64,000 bases of DNA from WSZJ01 sp964590435. GTDB lineage: Bacteria > Planctomycetota > MHYJ01 > WSZJ01. Positions 52,358-61,376 of this stretch are shown here, piece after piece. Position numbers and translations under genes: made by a program. How positions within the stretch are numbered: the stretch's first letter is position 1; each line of letters opens with the position of its first letter. The notes beneath the pieces are model-generated. The model was not told the origin of the DNA. It was given only the letters and a program-made list of their open reading frames with translations, and did no database searches. The stretch lies in NCBI GenBank assembly GCA_964590435.1, contig CAZPWT010000067.1:59525-123524 (forward strand), given 5' to 3'.

Positions 52358-53614
52358 CTACCGCAGCATCCCGGCGAGAGCCGCGAGCGCGATCACGGCG
52401 AGAAGTGGCGCGTAGAAACCGGTGGAACGCTTTCCGGCGAGCCAGTGAAGGGGAAGAAGCATCACGGCGGCGGCGGCGAGCGGGAGGACGGCGTGGGGGA
52501 TGCTGCCCGCGCGGGCCAGGTGTGGGTCGAGGATCCGGTGCACGGCCTCGGCGGCCGCGGGGACGTACTTCGGCATCGCCGCGCCGCCGACGAGGGCGAG
52601 GGCGATCGCGGCGTACGCCCCCGTCAGGCGCTGCCATTTCACGCCGTCCTGCTTCGCCGACTCCAGCTCCTCGTTCGAGGCCTCGACGTAGGCCTGCAGC
52701 CTCGCCTCGGCCTCGGTGAACTGCTCCTCCAGCCGCCGCCGCGCCTGCTCGGACATCTGCTGGCGCATCGCGAGCATCTGTTCGCGGTTGATCGCCTTGC
52801 GGGCCATCTCCTGCGCCGCGCGCGCCTTTTCCTGCACGCGCTGCACCGTCTGCTCGGCGCGTTTCTTGTCCGTCTCCGCGATCTGCGCCCGCGTCGCCGC
52901 CGCCCGCGCCTTCTCCGCGACCGCCATCGCCGTCTGCTGCGCCTTCTTCTTTTCCGTCTCCGCGAGCTGCATCCGGTTCACGGCCTCGCGCGCCTTCTCC
53001 GACACCGCCACGACCTGCTGCTCCGCGCGCCGCTTGTCGGTCTCCGCCATCCGAGCCCGCGCCTCCGCCAGCCGCGCCGCCATGCGCGCTTCCTGCGCCT
53101 GCCGCGCCACCTCCTGCGCCTTCTGGTTCATCAGGACCTGCGTCTGGTGGCCGTTGGCGCCGGAAACGGCGGCGGTGACGCGCCTCGCCCCCGCCTTCTT
53201 CAGCTCCTCGTCCACGACGCGCTTCGTGAACTCCGGGTCGAGGCCGAGGTTGTGCCCCTCGCGGAACACCGAGACCTCCGCGATGGACGACAGTGCCCCG
53301 TCCACGAGCATGTGCCCCAGGATCTTGCGCAGTTCCTCGCCCCGCTCCTCCGCCAGCTCGCGGTCGTACTCCGCACGCCGCCCCGTGTCCGTCAGGATCC
53401 CCCGCGCCCGCTTCAGCTCCCCTTTCAGGAACTCGATGAATTCCTTGTGGCGGGGGTTCTCGATGTGCTGGACCCGCGTCATCCGCTCCTTGAACTTCGC
53501 CTCGATCGACGGCGCGTCCATGAGCGTCCGCTCGATCCCGAGGAGCTGGTAATAATCGGGGTCGGTGCACTCCTCGGGGAGGCCGAGGATTTCGTGGAAG
53601 CGGTTTTCAGCCAC
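52358..53614 (-). CDS. J-like/coiled-coil membrane protein, Hsp70 neighbour
   Basis: 418 residues. The N-terminus (about 18-90) resembles a J-domain: DPDYYQLLGIERTLMDAPSI and GILTDTGRRAEYDRELAEER. The HPD that activates Hsp70 is absent (ENPRHKEF takes its place). About residues 165-320 are coiled coil built of repeated units of about 29 residues (AETDKRRAEQ, AETEKKKAQQ, AETDKKRAEQ). Two or three membrane helices close the protein. It follows the Hsp70-like gene on the same strand, so it is a likely partner. Confidence 0.82.
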   Translation of the reverse strand: MAENRFHEILGLPEECTDPDYYQLLGIERTLMDAPSIEAKFKERMTRVQHIENPRHKEFIEFLKGELKRARGILTDTGRRAEYDRELAEERGEELRKILGHMLVDGALSSIAEVSVFREGHNLGLDPEFTKRVVDEELKKAGARRVTAAVSGANGHQTQVLMNQKAQEVARQAQEARMAARLAEARARMAETDKRRAEQQVVAVSEKAREAVNRMQLAETEKKKAQQTAMAVAEKARAAATRAQIAETDKKRAEQTVQRVQEKARAAQEMARKAINREQMLAMRQQMSEQARRRLEEQFTEAEARLQAYVEASNEELESAKQDGVKWQRLTGAYAAIALALVGGAAMPKYVPAAAEAVHRILDPHLARAGSIPHAVLPLAAAAVMLLPLHWLAGKRSTGFYAPLLAVIALAALAGMLR

Positions 53615-53660
53615 GGGGCGGGGTCCTGGGTGATGGAGTAGGGAGCGCGACGAACGAGCG

Positions 53661-53813
53661 GGAAACTACAACTTCAAACGTTTCAATTTCCAAGGAAACG
53701 CCAAACAGAGAACTTCAACTTCAGGGCCGAGCCTGCTTCACGCCGGCCTTGAAGTTCTCCGTTTGCAGTTCTCTGTTTCCCTGGAACTTGAAATTTGCTC
53801 ATTGTCGTTTGCC
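53661..53813. repeat. Heptad-phased intergenic hairpin, copy 4
   Basis: The left arm reads GGAAACTACAACTTCAAACG, then TTTCAATTTCCAAGGAAACG and CCAAACAGAGAACTTC. The right arm ends TTGCTCATTGTCGTTTGCC. It separates the Hsp70-like gene from the J-like gene on the minus strand, so it would lie inside their transcript if they are cotranscribed. Confidence 0.85.
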
Positions 53814-53819
53814 TTCGCC

Positions 53820-55409
53820 CTACCCCACCTCCATCCCGACGACGTCCTTCTTCGCATCCTTGATCGCCTTGTCGTCCATGCCGCTGGTCCGGACGATCTC
53901 GACCTTCGCTTCCTTGCCGGAAGTCCGGTCCTTCCCGGTCACCTGCAGGCGGCCGTCGACGCTGTACGAGTACGTCACGTCGACCAGCGACCCGGCGGGA
54001 CGGCCCGGGGGAAGGTCCTTGATCTCGCAGCAGCCGATCTCCGTGCAATCCTCGGGGTTGTCGCTGTCCCCCTCGACGATCTTGATCTGCACGCTGACCT
54101 GGTTCGCCTTCTCCGTCCCGAACGGCTTCGTCACCTCGGCCGGGATCGGCGTGTTCTTCGGGATCATCTTGTGCGCAACCAGCTTCATGTCCGACTTCCG
54201 GATGCCGATGATCCCCAGCGAGTGCGAGTTCACGTTCGTGACCTCGACCCCCTGGAGCAGGATCATGACCTCCTCGTCGATCGACTCCTTGAGCGACTCG
54301 CCCTGGAGGGCGAGGGCGGGCTCCTCGGAGGGTTTCGCCTGCAGCGCGAGCACCGCGTTGTAGTACGCGGCGCCCATCGCGACGCACTCGTCGGGGTTGA
54401 TCCCGGTCTCGGGCTTCACCCCCGTCACGCGCTCGATCATCGTCCGAACCGCCGGCATGCGCGTCATCCCGCCCACCAGCAGCACCGTGCCGATGTCCTT
54501 CCAGGTCAGCTTCGCCTTCTGCAGCACGACTCCGAGGTACGTCTCCGTCTGGTCGAGAAGCCCCTTGGTGATCTTCTCGAACTCCTCGCGCGTCAGCTCG
54601 ACCTTCGTCGTCTTCCCCTGGCACTGGCACAGGATGCGCACCTTGTCGAGCTTCGACAGGCTGATCTTCGCGTCCTCGGCCTTGTTGCGCAGGTCCTGGC
54701 ACGCCTCGAGGTCGTTGCGCGGGTCGATCCCGTGCTCCGCCTGGAACTTCTCGGACACGAGGTTGATGATCTCGTCGTCCCAGTCGATGCCGCCCAGCCG
54801 CCGCTCGCCGTCCGTCGCCAGCACGTCGATCTTCGTCCCGTCGATCTCGATGATCGTCACGTCGAACGTCCCGCCGCCCAGGTCGTACACCAGCACCCGG
54901 CGCTTCTCGCCCAGCTTGTCCATCCCGTACGCGAGCGCCGCCGCCGTCGGCTCGTTCAGGATGCTCACCACGTTCAGGCCCGCGATCGTCCCCGCGTCCT
55001 GGGTCGCCTTGCGCTCGACCTCGTTGAAGTACGCCGGGACCGTGATCACCACGCTCCCCACCTTCCGGCCGCTCACCTTCTCTGCGTCCTGCACGATCCG
55101 CTTCAGGATCAGCGCGCTGATCGTCTCGGGCGTGTACTCCTTCCCGAAGAACGTCTTCACCCATCCCTCTTCGCCCATGTGCCGCTTCACGAACTGCACC
55201 ACCCGGTCCGGCGCCGCCACGGCCGAGTTCTTGGCGATCTTGCCGACGAGGACTTCGGTTTCCTCGAAGAGCGCGACCGACGGCGTGATCCGCTCGTTGT
55301 CGGTGTTCTGGATCACCTGCGCCTTCCCGTGCTCGTCGATGTAGGCGATCGCGCTGTTGGTCGTGCCCAGGTCGATCCCGCACGTCATCGGGGGCTTTTC
55401 ATCGGCCAT
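53820..55409 (-). CDS. Hsp70-like ATPase lacking the C-terminal lid
   Basis: 529 residues, about 100 shorter than DnaK. The nucleotide-binding domain is complete: CGIDLGTTNSAIAYIDEHGK, VPAYFNEVERKATQDAG, VYDLGGGTFDVTIIEIDG, LVGGMTRMPAVRTMI. A beta-type substrate domain follows (about 395-510). The helical lid is missing. A GrpE-like gene lies upstream and a J-like gene downstream on the same strand, so it forms a divergent Hsp70 system rather than the housekeeping one. Confidence 0.92.
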   Translation of the reverse strand: MADEKPPMTCGIDLGTTNSAIAYIDEHGKAQVIQNTDNERITPSVALFEETEVLVGKIAKNSAVAAPDRVVQFVKRHMGEEGWVKTFFGKEYTPETISALILKRIVQDAEKVSGRKVGSVVITVPAYFNEVERKATQDAGTIAGLNVVSILNEPTAAALAYGMDKLGEKRRVLVYDLGGGTFDVTIIEIDGTKIDVLATDGERRLGGIDWDDEIINLVSEKFQAEHGIDPRNDLEACQDLRNKAEDAKISLSKLDKVRILCQCQGKTTKVELTREEFEKITKGLLDQTETYLGVVLQKAKLTWKDIGTVLLVGGMTRMPAVRTMIERVTGVKPETGINPDECVAMGAAYYNAVLALQAKPSEEPALALQGESLKESIDEEVMILLQGVEVTNVNSHSLGIIGIRKSDMKLVAHKMIPKNTPIPAEVTKPFGTEKANQVSVQIKIVEGDSDNPEDCTEIGCCEIKDLPPGRPAGSLVDVTYSYSVDGRLQVTGKDRTSGKEAKVEIVRTSGMDDKAIKDAKKDVVGMEVG

Positions 55410-55477
55410 GTCCGGTCTCCTCTCAAGGGTGGATCGACGGAAAGTCAGGAACTGAAGGCGGTCGGAAAATAATGATG

Positions 55478-55616
55478 TATCTGCCGACGTTTCTGCGAGA
55501 TCAGCCTCTATCTGCGTCCCTCACGATGGCCATTCCAGGAATCCAGGTCCCGTCCTTGCGGACAGCCCCCGAGGGGACACAGATAAAAACAGATTTGGCA
55601 GAAACGTCGGCAGATA
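55478..55616. repeat. Long inverted repeat with 19-bp perfect arms
   Basis: TATCTGCCGACGTTTCTGC at 55478-55496 is perfectly mirrored by GCAGAAACGTCGGCAGATA at 55598-55616. Inside, TATCTGCGTCC pairs imperfectly with GGGACACAGATA. The arms share TATC(T/A)GC with the element at 3388-3477. It lies between the GrpE-like and Hsp70-like genes. Confidence 0.88.
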
Positions 55617-55729
55617 AAGCCCTCACCAACCCAGGGCCCCATGTGCAGCCGTTCCTCGCAACCCGCCTTCGCCCCTGCGGGGCTACGGCGGGCTCCGCCC
55701 GCAACTCGCAACCCGCAACTTCTGTTCGT

Positions 55730-56242
55730 TTACGCCGGTCGGAAAGTCTTGATCACCACTTCCTGCGGCCTCAACACGCTCCCGTTCCACCGGAACCCGT
55801 CCCTCACCACCCTCACCACCGCCTGGTCCTCCTCTGCCGTCGCCGCTGGCTCCGTCCCCAGCGCCTGCTGCACCCCCTTGTCGTACTTCGCCGGCACCTC
55901 CGACATCTTCTCCACCTCATGCCGGTGCATCAGCTCCAGCAGCTCCTCCACGTGCAACTCCACCGCCTCCCGCGCCGCACCCTCCCCCATCCCCGACAAC
56001 GACCGCTTCATCGTGTCGTACAGCAGCACCAGCCCCTTCAACAGCGGCTTCTGCGCCCCGCGGAACGCGTCGTCACGGTACTTCGACATCTCCTGGTGAA
56101 GCGAACTGTAGGCGGCGGCGTGGACGCCGTCGTCCTTGATCCGTTTCACGAAGAGCTGCTCCAGGATCCCGACCTTCTCCACGAGCTTGTCCAGCCGCGG
56201 GTCCGCCGGCGGCGGGGCGACGGGCTGAAGAGGTTCGTCCAT
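55730..56242 (-). CDS. GrpE-like nucleotide exchange factor
   Basis: 170 residues from the ATG at 56242. The long N-terminal helix and the small beta domain of GrpE are recognisable: YSSLHQEMSKYRDDAFRGAQ, PLLKGLVLLYDTMKRSLSG, and RVVRDGFRWNGSVLRPQEVV then VIKTF. GrpE exchanges nucleotide on Hsp70. It is the first gene of the minus-strand chaperone trio, separated from the Hsp70-like gene by a long hairpin. Confidence 0.88.
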   Translation of the reverse strand: MDEPLQPVAPPPADPRLDKLVEKVGILEQLFVKRIKDDGVHAAAYSSLHQEMSKYRDDAFRGAQKPLLKGLVLLYDTMKRSLSGMGEGAAREAVELHVEELLELMHRHEVEKMSEVPAKYDKGVQQALGTEPAATAEEDQAVVRVVRDGFRWNGSVLRPQEVVIKTFRPA

Positions 56243-56363
56243 GGCGATCCTTTCCTTGGACGCGAGCGGGAACGGCGACCCTGGGAGGGATGATTCTAGC
56301 GGTGCGGGAAGGTGCGAACAAGGCGGTTCGGATGGAGGCGCGGGGCCGGTGTTGCCGGAGCCG

Positions 56364-56540
56364 AGAAACTGCAACTTCAACGTTTCAATACTCAAGTAAA
56401 CGGCAACTACAAGAAGACAACGACAAGCCAGCGGGGCAAGGTTGCGACCTCCGGGAATCCACCTTCGCGCGCACGCTTGTAGTTGCCGTCTTGAAGTTCG
56501 CCGTTTACTTGAAGTTCGTCTTCTTGAAGTTGCTCTTTCC
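56364..56540. repeat. Heptad-phased intergenic hairpin, copy 5
   Basis: The left arm starts GAGAAACTGCAACTTCAACG and contains CTCAAGTAAACGGCAACTAC. The right arm ends TTGAAGTTGCTCTTTCC. It fills the divergent gap between the GrpE-like and kinase genes, a 389-bp stretch with no other feature. Confidence 0.85.
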
Positions 56541-56631
56541 TCCCACGGCAAGTCCCCTCCATTCCGCCCGCAAACTCACCCCGGATTCATGATCCGTGCG
56601 CGATGCCCTCCTCGATCCTTAGCATGATCCC

Positions 56632-59484
56632 ATGCCCCTCGAGTCCGAACTCCGCTTCGCCCTCGCCGCGCTCGACATGAGCCTGGCCACGCCGGAGCAG
56701 GTGATGGAAGCGCTGGCAGCGAGCCTGAAGGGGGGCGAGGGGCTGGAGTCGCGGATCCGCCGTGCGGCGGAGCTGGACGACGACTGCGCTTCGTCGGTCC
56801 TCGAGGCGGTCGAGGGCGGGAGCCCGCGGTCGGTGGATTCGGCGCTGCGCTCCGCGATGCTGTCGCTCGAGCTTCCGCCCGGCGCGCGCGGCTGGCTGGC
56901 GTCGCTCCCGGCCCGGCGGTCGCGCGGCCCCGCGTTCCAGGCGGCGCCGCAGGGCGAGCGCTACCGCCTCGGCGCGCCGATCGCGAGCGGCGGCCTCGGC
57001 CGCGTCTTCGAGGCCGAGGACCGCGACCTCGCCCGCACCGTCGCGCTCAAGATGCTCAAGGAAGGCGCCACGACGCACGACGAGGACCGCTTCATGAGGG
57101 AAGCCCGCCTCGCCGCGCGCCTCGAGCATCCCGTGATCGTGCCGACGTACGACTTCGGCGCGATGAGCGACGGCGCGGGGGGGCGGAAGCTGTACCTGTG
57201 CATGAAGCGGATCCGCGGGCGCGACCTGGGGCAGCTCCTGCGGGCGCTCCAGGGGGGCGACGCGGCAACGCAGGAGGCGTGGACGCGCGGCCGGCTGCTC
57301 GGCGTGGTGCAGGACGTGTGCCTCGGGATCGCGTACGCGCACTCGAAAGGGGTGATCCACCGAGACCTGAAGCCCTCGAACGTGATGGTCGGCGAGTTCG
57401 GCGAGACGATCGTCGTGGACTGGGGGCTCGCGAAGGTGATGGGGGAAGCGGAGGACGCGAGGCCGGATGCAGGCCCGGAGAAGGCCGGCGTGGAGACGAC
57501 GCACCTGACGCTCGTCGGCAGCGTCATCGGCACGCCGGCGTACATGCCCCCCGAGCAGGCGGAAGGGCGCCTCGACGAACTCGACACGCGCAGCGACGTC
57601 TACTCGCTGGGCGGCATTCTCTACGCCGTCCTGACCTGGCAGGCGCCCGTCGTCGCCGCCACGGCCACGGAAGCGATCGAAACCGTTCGCACCGGCCGGC
57701 TCGACGCCCCTTCCGAGCGCGTCCGCCTCACCGTCGCGGCAGGCCGCCGCACCCCCGATCCCGTCCCCCCCGAGCTCGACGCGATCTGCATGAAGGCCAT
57801 GGCCTACCATCGCCACGACCGCTTCCAGGACGCCCTCGAGATGCACCGCGAACTCCAGCTCTTCCTCGACGGCGTCCGCGAGAAGGAACGCCGCACGCGG
57901 GAAGCCGCGGCGCGCGTCGCGGCGGGAAGGGCGCTTCTCGCGAAATACGCCGCGCTGGCGACGGCGATCCGGGAACAGGAGGCGGCGGCGGCGAAGCTGG
58001 AGGCGGCGATTGCGCGGCATGGGGAGGCGGAGGAGAAGCGCCCGCTCTGGGCGGCGCGCGGCAGGGTGCGGGAGCTGGAGGAGGAGCGGATCGCGGCGTA
58101 TGCGGGAGCGGCGGCGGAGTTCGGGCAGGCGCGGGCCGTGGATGCGGGGTGCGAAGAGGCAGCGGACGGGCTGTGCGACCTGTACCTGGCGCGGCTGGCG
58201 GAGGCGGAGAAGCGGCGGGACCGCGGGGAGGAGCTGCTGCTGCGGAGCCAGGTGGCGCACCTCGGGCGTGCCGCAAGACTGGACGCGCCGGGAACGCTGT
58301 CGGTGCGGGCGTTCGCGTACGGGTGCAAATGCCTCGCGCCGGTCCGGACTCCGGGGTGGCGGGCGGACACGCAGCACGAGCTTTCGCTCGTCTGGCGCGA
58401 TGGAGCGCCGGTCCCCGGCGTCGAGCCGCTGCCGGCAGACCGGATGATCCCCGCGCAGCGCTTCCCCGACGGGATGCGCCGCTGGGGCCATACCACCGAG
58501 TGCCTGACGACGCCGATCCCGGGAGCGGAAGTGCGGATCGCGCGGTACGAGACGCGGGACGTGCGGCTCGTGCCGGGACCGGAAAAAATCGTCGGCAAGA
58601 CCCCGATCGCCGGGCTCCCTCTCCCCCCGGGCTCGTGGCGCTGCTCCATCCACGCCCCGGGCTTCGCGCCGGTGCACTTCCCGTTCGTCATCCGCCGCGG
58701 CGAGCCGTGGGACCAGGAGGTTGCGCTCTACCGCCCCGGGGAGATCCCGGCGGGGTTCGTGCAGGTCCCGGGCGGGCGGTTCTCGTGGGGAGGCGCCTTC
58801 GCGGGGGGCGGGGAGGACGAAGCGGAGCTGAGCACGCGGGACGTCTTCGTCGCGACGTTCTCCGTGACCGCCGGCGAGTACCTCGAGTTCCTGAACGACC
58901 TCTGCGCCCGGGGGGAGTTCGAGGAAGCGCACGCCCGGGCACCCCGCGAGGGGACGGAGCGGTTCCTGGCGTTCGGGAGCGACCGGTTCGAGCTCGCGCC
59001 GCCGGGGGAGCCGTCGGCGCAGTCGTCCGCCGATTTCCCCGTCATCGGCGTCTCCTGGACCGACGCGGTCGCCTACGCCAACTGGCGCTCTGCCCGTGAC
59101 GGCATCGCGTACTCCCTCCCCGTCGAGGACGAGTGGGAGAAGGCCGCGCGCGGCGTCGACCGCCGCATCTATCCGTTCGGCGACGAGTTCGACTGGAGCT
59201 TCGCGCTCGTCGCCGGCTCTCTTCCCGCCGGCCCGCGCCTCCGCCCGGTCGGCAGCTTCCCCGCGGACGAATCCCCCTACGGCATCCGCGACATGGCAGG
59301 AACCGCCTCGAACTGGCTCCTGAACGGCGTCGAGCTCCCCTACCGCCACTACCGCGCGCTCCGCGGCGGCGCGTGGTTCATCGGGCCGAACAACGCGAAG
59401 ATCTGCTACCGGCGGGCCTTCGTCCCGGAGACGGCGACGCGGTACTACGGGTTGCGGCTCTGCGCCCGGCCCGTGGCGTACTGA
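56632..59484 (+). CDS. Soluble Ser/Thr protein kinase with SUMF1/FGE-like domain
   Basis: 950 residues. An N-terminal helical region (about 1-100) precedes the kinase (about 108-410), with PIASGGLGRVFEAEDRD, VALKMLKEG, HRDLKPSNVMVGEF, VDWGLAK (Trp for Phe in the DFG motif) and MPPEQ. A charged coiled-coil linker follows, then the FGE-like domain (about 700-950): FVQVPGGRFSWGG, VIGVSWTDAVAYANWRSARD, YSLPVEDEWEKAARG, LRGGAWFIGPNN, YYGLRLCARP. The usual GNVWEW is altered (GTASNWLLNG), so enzyme activity is doubtful. No membrane helix, unlike the kinase at 20941. Confidence 0.92.
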   Translation: MPLESELRFALAALDMSLATPEQVMEALAASLKGGEGLESRIRRAAELDDDCASSVLEAVEGGSPRSVDSALRSAMLSLELPPGARGWLASLPARRSRGPAFQAAPQGERYRLGAPIASGGLGRVFEAEDRDLARTVALKMLKEGATTHDEDRFMREARLAARLEHPVIVPTYDFGAMSDGAGGRKLYLCMKRIRGRDLGQLLRALQGGDAATQEAWTRGRLLGVVQDVCLGIAYAHSKGVIHRDLKPSNVMVGEFGETIVVDWGLAKVMGEAEDARPDAGPEKAGVETTHLTLVGSVIGTPAYMPPEQAEGRLDELDTRSDVYSLGGILYAVLTWQAPVVAATATEAIETVRTGRLDAPSERVRLTVAAGRRTPDPVPPELDAICMKAMAYHRHDRFQDALEMHRELQLFLDGVREKERRTREAAARVAAGRALLAKYAALATAIREQEAAAAKLEAAIARHGEAEEKRPLWAARGRVRELEEERIAAYAGAAAEFGQARAVDAGCEEAADGLCDLYLARLAEAEKRRDRGEELLLRSQVAHLGRAARLDAPGTLSVRAFAYGCKCLAPVRTPGWRADTQHELSLVWRDGAPVPGVEPLPADRMIPAQRFPDGMRRWGHTTECLTTPIPGAEVRIARYETRDVRLVPGPEKIVGKTPIAGLPLPPGSWRCSIHAPGFAPVHFPFVIRRGEPWDQEVALYRPGEIPAGFVQVPGGRFSWGGAFAGGGEDEAELSTRDVFVATFSVTAGEYLEFLNDLCARGEFEEAHARAPREGTERFLAFGSDRFELAPPGEPSAQSSADFPVIGVSWTDAVAYANWRSARDGIAYSLPVEDEWEKAARGVDRRIYPFGDEFDWSFALVAGSLPAGPRLRPVGSFPADESPYGIRDMAGTASNWLLNGVELPYRHYRALRGGAWFIGPNNAKICYRRAFVPETATRYYGLRLCARPVAY

Positions 59485-59552
59485 CCGATTTCCGGAATCG
59501 CCTTGACCTTCGCCCCCCGCGTTCCGTCTAGTGTCGCAGGGGAGGAACCGCC

Positions 59553-61376
59553 GTGGCACCCGGGAGACGCTTCATGCGACCGCTCGCCGCCGTTCTGGTC
59601 TGCGCCGCCGCCGCCTGCGCGCAGGACGCGGACTACGTGACGAAGACGTACGACGTCCGGGCGCTGGTGAAGGCCGAGCAGGACCGGCCGGGGCCGCGGA
59701 TCGAGCTGCGGAACCTGGACCCGCGGCCGGTCGAATCCGGCGAAGAGTTCTTCCCGGGATTCGACCCGGACGGCCTCTCCACGCTTCTGCAGGGAATCGT
59801 GGGGCCGGACGCCTGGGCGAACGAGGGCGTTTCGCTGGAGCTCGAGGGCGGCTGGATGACGGTCCGGCAGACGGCCGCGGTGCAGGCGCGGATCGCGTCG
59901 GTCCTCAGCGTCCTGGCGCGGGCCGCTTCGCGAAGGGCAGCCATCGACGCTCAGGTCGTGCTGCTGGCGCCGGGGACGCTGGAGGAGCTCGGGGCGGAAG
60001 CGGGGGTGATCACGGAAGCGCAGGACCGGGGGATCCGGGAAGCGGCGGCGGGGGGGAAGAGCGGGAAGACGCTGTCGCTCCTGCGGACCTCGGCGATCCC
60101 CGGGATGCTCGGGCATGTCGCGGACGTGAGGGAGCGCATGCTGGTGACGGATTACGAGATCGAGATTGCGATCGGGTCGGCCGTGGCGGACCCCGTCTCC
60201 ACGCTTGTCTACGACGGGACGACCCTCGAACTGCGCCCGACCTTTGCCCCCGACGGCGCGACCGTTCTGGTGGACTACCGATTCGCCTGCGCCCGCCCCG
60301 GCACGGTGCGCGAATTCGGCGGCAAGGTGAAACCCGAGGGAACGATCCAGCTTCCGGCGCGCGCCGTTTTCTCGACGGCGGGGACGTGGCCGTGCGCCAC
60401 GGGGCGGACGACGCTGCTCGTCCCGGGCGGCGCCGCGGCAACCGAGGAAGGGTGGACCCTGGCGGTGCTGCTGCAGGTCCGGCGCGTCGAAGAGCCGATG
60501 GGCGACATCGCGTTCGCGGGCGAGGGGACCCGGCTGCGGCTCCTCGAAACAGGGGCCCTGACGGCGCCTGTGACGGACGTGCCGAAGCGGCGGCTGGACC
60601 TCAGCGAAATCGATCCCCAGGAGGGAGTGACGATCCCGGTCGAGGACTCCGGAAGCTCGCGCCTCGAGCTGGAGCAGGTGGAGGGGTTCGTGAAGCGGCA
60701 GACCGGCTATGAAACCTGGGGCGCGGAGGGGTTCGGGATCCTCACGACGTCCAACCGCCTGATGGTGACGGCGACCGAGCCCGTCCTGGATGCGACCGAG
60801 ACGGCGCTCAAGGAACTTTCCCGGACGTCGTTCCGGCGCGCGGCGGTCGACGCGGTCGTGGTCGCGGTGAGCGCCGCGGATCGCGGGAGGCTTCCGGCCT
60901 CCGACCTGCTCGCGCTGGCCCGCAAGGGCGGCTCCGCCCGCGTCCTGGCCCGCGCTTCCGCCCTCGGCCTCACCGCCCAGCGCGTCACCGCGTTCGCCGG
61001 CGCCGAGTCGGCCTTCGTCCGGGACCGCACGGTCCAGATCGCCGAGAATTCCGCGGCGACCGACCCGCAGATCGACATCCTCACCGAGGGACTCGCGCTC
61101 AACGCCCGCCCCTTCGAGCCGGACGCCGCCGGCCGCTCGCGGGTGGAGCTGGAAGCGCAATTCGGGTGGCGCGCGGCGCTTGAAGCGACGGCGACGGGCG
61201 CGGCGCCGGGCGGCGTGCTCGAACGCTCTTCCATCGACCTGCTCGAAGCGCGCGCGACGATCGGCCTGAAAGCCGGCGAATGGAGCGTGGCCGCGGAGGC
61301 CGTCCGGGAGGGCGACGCGAAGAGCGCGGAGTGCCTTGTCCTGCTTGTTCGGGTCCGGTTTCCGGAGGTCCGCTGA
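59553..61376 (+). CDS. Exported protein with two secretin-like modules
   Basis: 607 residues from a GTG preceded by GGAGG; an ATG at 59574 is an alternative. Signal peptide MRPLAAVLVCAAAACAQ. Two modules are visible: the first carries MLVTDYEIEIAIGSAVADPV then LVYDGTTLELRP, the second VRDRTVQIAENSAATDPQID then LTEGLALNARP. These resemble the beta-rich C-domain repeats of secretins and related outer-membrane proteins, but the pore region is not obvious. It overlaps the paralogous next gene by one base (TGATG). Confidence 0.75.
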   Translation: MAPGRRFMRPLAAVLVCAAAACAQDADYVTKTYDVRALVKAEQDRPGPRIELRNLDPRPVESGEEFFPGFDPDGLSTLLQGIVGPDAWANEGVSLELEGGWMTVRQTAAVQARIASVLSVLARAASRRAAIDAQVVLLAPGTLEELGAEAGVITEAQDRGIREAAAGGKSGKTLSLLRTSAIPGMLGHVADVRERMLVTDYEIEIAIGSAVADPVSTLVYDGTTLELRPTFAPDGATVLVDYRFACARPGTVREFGGKVKPEGTIQLPARAVFSTAGTWPCATGRTTLLVPGGAAATEEGWTLAVLLQVRRVEEPMGDIAFAGEGTRLRLLETGALTAPVTDVPKRRLDLSEIDPQEGVTIPVEDSGSSRLELEQVEGFVKRQTGYETWGAEGFGILTTSNRLMVTATEPVLDATETALKELSRTSFRRAAVDAVVVAVSAADRGRLPASDLLALARKGGSARVLARASALGLTAQRVTAFAGAESAFVRDRTVQIAENSAATDPQIDILTEGLALNARPFEPDAAGRSRVELEAQFGWRAALEATATGAAPGGVLERSSIDLLEARATIGLKAGEWSVAAEAVREGDAKSAECLVLLVRVRFPEVR

